DNA of 18,559 nt. Origin: Thermoanaerobaculales bacterium. GTDB taxonomy: Bacteria; Acidobacteriota; Thermoanaerobaculia; Thermoanaerobaculales; Sulfomarinibacteraceae. Of this stretch, positions 16,714 through 18,559 are shown in pieces (positions within the stretch are counted from its first letter, which is position 1; each line of letters opens with the position of its first letter). Location: assembly GCA_025456385.1 (NCBI GenBank), contig JALOKS010000041.1, positions 1-18,559 on the forward strand. The letters run 5' to 3'. A program made the position numbers and the translations under genes. The notes beneath the pieces are model-generated. The model was not told the DNA's origin and did no database searches. It saw nothing but the letters and a program-made list of their open reading frames with translations.

Positions 16714-17535
16714 ATGGGTGACGACGGCAACAGCGCGGCGTGCTCGCGCAGGCGTTTCCTCAACGGCGGGGCCGCCTTCGTCGCGGGCGGGCTCATCGGC
16801 AGCGCCACCGGCATGGTCTCGGCGGCGGCGAAGCGGCCGAACCGGGAGATGGCGGAGCTGCCGTGGTCGTGGGCGAAGATCGACCCCATGGAGGCGGGCT
16901 CGCGGGCCTTCCGCTACTACCACGACGCCGGCGGTTGAGGCAACGGCGGCTGGCTGGGGGTCCTCAGCCTGCAGAGAGAAGCCTTGGGGTATCCGTGGAC
17001 GATGATGCCGGAGACGATGTTCGCCAACCTCGCGGCCGGGTACGGCGGCCAGGGGACGCTCTGCGGGGCGCTCGGCGTCGGGTCCCAGCTCTTCAACCTG
17101 GTCGCCTTCGACGGGCAGAAGACCTACGCGAAGATGACCGACGAGCTCTTCCAGTGGTACAGCCGGATGGTCTTCCCGACCACTCGCTTCGACGACATCT
17201 GCTACTTCCCCGGCCAGGTGCAGCAGCTCGCTAAGTCGCCCCTGTGCCATATCTCCGTATCCCAGTGGACGCTGGCGGCCGGTGCCGACGTCACATCCAA
17301 GCAGAAGAAGGACCGCTGCGCCAAGGTGACCGGCGAGGTCATCTACCGCACGGTCGAGATGCTGAACGACTACGTCGAGGGGCGGTACGCGCAGCACGAG
17401 TACCCGTTCAAGGATGAGAACGCTGCCTGCCTGAGCTGCCACGGTGCTGACGACATGTGGCACGACAAGGACGGCATGAACAACCAGCAGGGCAAGATGA
17501 CCTGCAACCTCTGCCACTCGCACCTTTTCAAGTAG
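16714..17535 (+). CDS. Tat-exported split-Soret-type dihaem cytochrome c, probable selenoprotein
   Basis: A 273-residue protein if the in-frame TGA at 16936-16938 (codon 75) is read as selenocysteine. The N-terminus has a Tat motif (SRRRFLNGG) and a hydrophobic stretch ending VSAAAK. The middle is a C_GCAxxG_C_C redox domain: residue 75 (TGA) takes the place of the first conserved Cys, LCGALGVG contains Cys117, and Cys178 and Cys202 follow. The C-terminus has two haem motifs, CLSCH (239-243) and CNLCH (264-268). This combination is that of split-Soret cytochrome c of Desulfovibrio. Before and after the TGA the frame is open and similar to the family; there is no other stop. AAGGAG at 16702-16707 supports ATG 16714. 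If TGA is a true stop, only a 74-residue fragment would be made. Confidence 0.8.
16936..16969 (+). promoter_or_regulatory. Candidate bacterial SECIS element after in-frame TGA
   Basis: Thirteen bases after the TGA a stem-loop can be drawn: GGCTGGG (16952-16958) pairs over seven positions (one G-U) with CTCAGCC (16963-16969), leaving the four-base loop GGTC (16959-16962). Bacterial SECIS elements need a short stem with G (usually GU) early in the apical loop, 16-37 bases after the UGA; here the loop begins 20 bases after the TGA. In the E. coli fdhF element the loop also contains GGUC and begins at nearly the same distance. Folding was done by hand. Confidence 0.7.
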
Positions 17536-17606
17536 GTCGACGACGGGCATCCGGCCGCCAGGCGTCCGGCCCTCGGCCCCGGTGCCCCTCCCTGCGATCG
17601 GCGACC

Positions 17607-17640
17607 GGGCCCTTCCCCGATCGGGTCAGGGGAATGGCCC
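17607..17640 (+). terminator. Strong hairpin between cytochrome and POTRA/barrel genes
   Basis: GGGCCCTTCCCC (17607-17618) and GGGGAATGGCCC (17629-17640) form a 12-position stem with one mismatch and a 10-base loop. A run of five T lies 15 bases further (17656-17660), too far for a textbook intrinsic terminator. The hairpin ends 40 bases before the ATG of the next gene, so it may be a terminator or attenuator between the cytochrome genes and the barrel gene, or a stabilising 3' structure. Confidence 0.4.
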
Positions 17641-17680
17641 TCTCGAGGGATGGCGTTTTTGCGACGGAAAGGGATTCCAG

Positions 17681-18559
17681 ATGATCTTGGATCTGAAACG
17701 ACGCAGCCTCACTCCGGCAGTCGAGCGCCGCATGCTGCGGCTGCTGCCGATGGTGATCCTCCTCCTCGGCTGCCTCGCACCGGTCAGCGGCGGCGCACAG
17801 GCGACGACCGACGGCGAGAGGACCGACCCGAATGCGCACCAGCGCATCCCGCCCGACTTCGCCGACGGCCAGTCCATCGAGCGGGTCCACGTGCACCTGA
17901 TGAACCCGACCCCTGACGACCAGGACAACGAGCGGCTCAGGCAAGAGGTCGCGACGTCCTACGCGATCCGTCCCGGCGCGGCGTACAACCAGTTCCTGTC
18001 CGGGGCAGCGGTGCGGCGGGTGGGCGAGCTCCCGTTCGTGCTGGCCGTGGAAGAGCGCCTCTACTCGGTGACCGGCGGCCGCCAGGTGGCGGTCGCGCTG
18101 CTCGTGACCCTGCAGACGCCCGAAGAGGGACCGCCGCCGGCCGCCGTCGGAGCGCTCGCCACCGGCGAGCTCGGCGACCTGCCGATGCTGTGGCAGGACG
18201 ACCGGTCGCAGCTCAAGCTGATCTTCAACCCGGCCGTCGGCACCTATGCCGATCGCGACCCCTGGGTCGGCAACTCCGGCGCCTTCGTCGCCCTGCCGGG
18301 CCAGGATCGGACCCTCGGCGTTGTCGAAGCCGGCCTCGAGCTCGGGGTCGGCGGCATCACCCGCGTCGGCCGCTCCAACACCTACGTCTACGGCGCGGCC
18401 TCCTACGTCGGTTCGACCACGCTCGGGCGCGACATCTTCAGCTCGGACAGCAGCCGGGTTCACGGCGAGATCGAGGACCTCTACGGCGGCATCCTGGTGG
18501 CCCGGAAGGGGGCCGGCCGCAGCTTCAACCTGTCTTTCGGGAGGCAGAAGTTCTCCCTC
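17681..18559 (+). CDS. Outer-membrane beta-barrel protein with POTRA-like domain, 5' part only
   Basis: The frame is open from ATG 17681 to the right window edge (293 codons). AAGGG at 17668-17672 is eight bases upstream. A hydrophobic segment (MLRLLPMVILLLGCLAPVSGG) is the export signal; LLGC could be an atypical lipobox. A POTRA-like unit follows (SIERVHVHLMNPTPDD, then a Tyr-containing turn, LPFVLAVEERLYSVTGGRQV, and a strand VAVALLVTL). From about residue 190 the protein shows alternating, glycine- and aromatic-rich strands (GLELGVGGITRVGRSNTYVY, YGGILVARKGAGRSF), typical of a barrel. It could be an assembly or transport porin, or an outer-membrane partner for the cytochromes upstream; the fragment does not decide. 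Same strand as the AOR/cytochrome genes, 145 bases downstream. Confidence 0.7.
   Translation, partial: MILDLKRRSLTPAVERRMLRLLPMVILLLGCLAPVSGGAQATTDGERTDPNAHQRIPPDFADGQSIERVHVHLMNPTPDDQDNERLRQEVATSYAIRPGAAYNQFLSGAAVRRVGELPFVLAVEERLYSVTGGRQVAVALLVTLQTPEEGPPPAAVGALATGELGDLPMLWQDDRSQLKLIFNPAVGTYADRDPWVGNSGAFVALPGQDRTLGVVEAGLELGVGGITRVGRSNTYVYGAASYVGSTTLGRDIFSSDSSRVHGEIEDLYGGILVARKGAGRSFNLSFGRQKFSL

Noticed and set aside
15493..17550. Long minus-strand open frame across both cytochrome genes
   Set aside because: Antisense shadow; the plus strand carries signal peptides and ten C-x2-C-H motifs.

Overview
The window is GC-rich and gene-dense. It looks like a Gram-negative bacterium with an anaerobic or redox-versatile life: there is a TonB-receptor remnant, a beta-barrel outer-membrane protein with a POTRA-like domain, Tat-exported redox proteins, multihaem c-type cytochromes, a tungsten/molybdenum-type aldehyde:ferredoxin oxidoreductase (AOR) and a probable selenocysteine codon. 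Acidobacteriota, Desulfobacterota or Myxococcota would all fit. The sequence alone does not decide, and this is inference. I found no rRNA, tRNA, CRISPR array or intact mobile element.

Layout. (1) 3-383: the 3' end of an alpha/beta hydrolase. (2) 431-4170, plus strand: an arsenosugar-type operon with overlapping or close genes: an AhpD-like protein, the radical SAM protein ArsS, a TVP38/DedA-like membrane protein and a MerA-like flavoprotein. (3) 4231-4419: an internally deleted short-chain dehydrogenase. (4) 4501-6610, plus strand: a soluble PAS histidine kinase overlapping a FixJ-type response regulator that has lost its phospho-acceptor aspartate region and its reading frame. (5) 6643-10386, minus strand: a class III (FecCD/BtuCDF-like) ABC importer (binding protein, permease, ATPase) followed by a badly broken TonB-dependent receptor and an unassigned remnant. 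(6) 10559-10993 plus and 11070-12086 minus: a two-repeat small protein converging on a MobB-MobA-like fusion protein of molybdopterin cofactor type. (7) 12383-18559, plus strand: the most interesting block. It encodes a Tat-signal 4Fe-4S ferredoxin, an AOR-family catalytic subunit (YdhV-like), an unknown 132-residue protein, a secreted octahaem cytochrome with an N-terminal beta-rich domain, a split-Soret-type dihaem cytochrome whose first redox cysteine is replaced by an in-frame TGA, and the start of a POTRA/beta-barrel protein that runs off the window.

How it may work together. In block 7 the AOR would oxidise an unknown substrate and pass electrons to the polyferredoxin, then to the octahaem and split-Soret cytochromes, and possibly on to the outer membrane. 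The ferredoxin carries the only obvious Tat signal of the catalytic pair, so a periplasmic AOR exported as a complex is possible. The neighbouring MobB-MobA-like gene, and perhaps the class III importer, would fit supply or assembly of a pterin-bound metal, but that link rests only on proximity.

The strongest single observation is the TGA at 16936-16938 in the split-Soret gene. The frame is otherwise open on both sides, TGA replaces the conserved first cysteine, and a 7-bp stem capped by a GGUC loop starts 13 nt after the TGA, much like the E. coli fdhF SECIS. By contrast, the 4.2-7.5 kb part contains several genes with internal deletions or frameshifts, which indicates local gene decay or assembly collapse.
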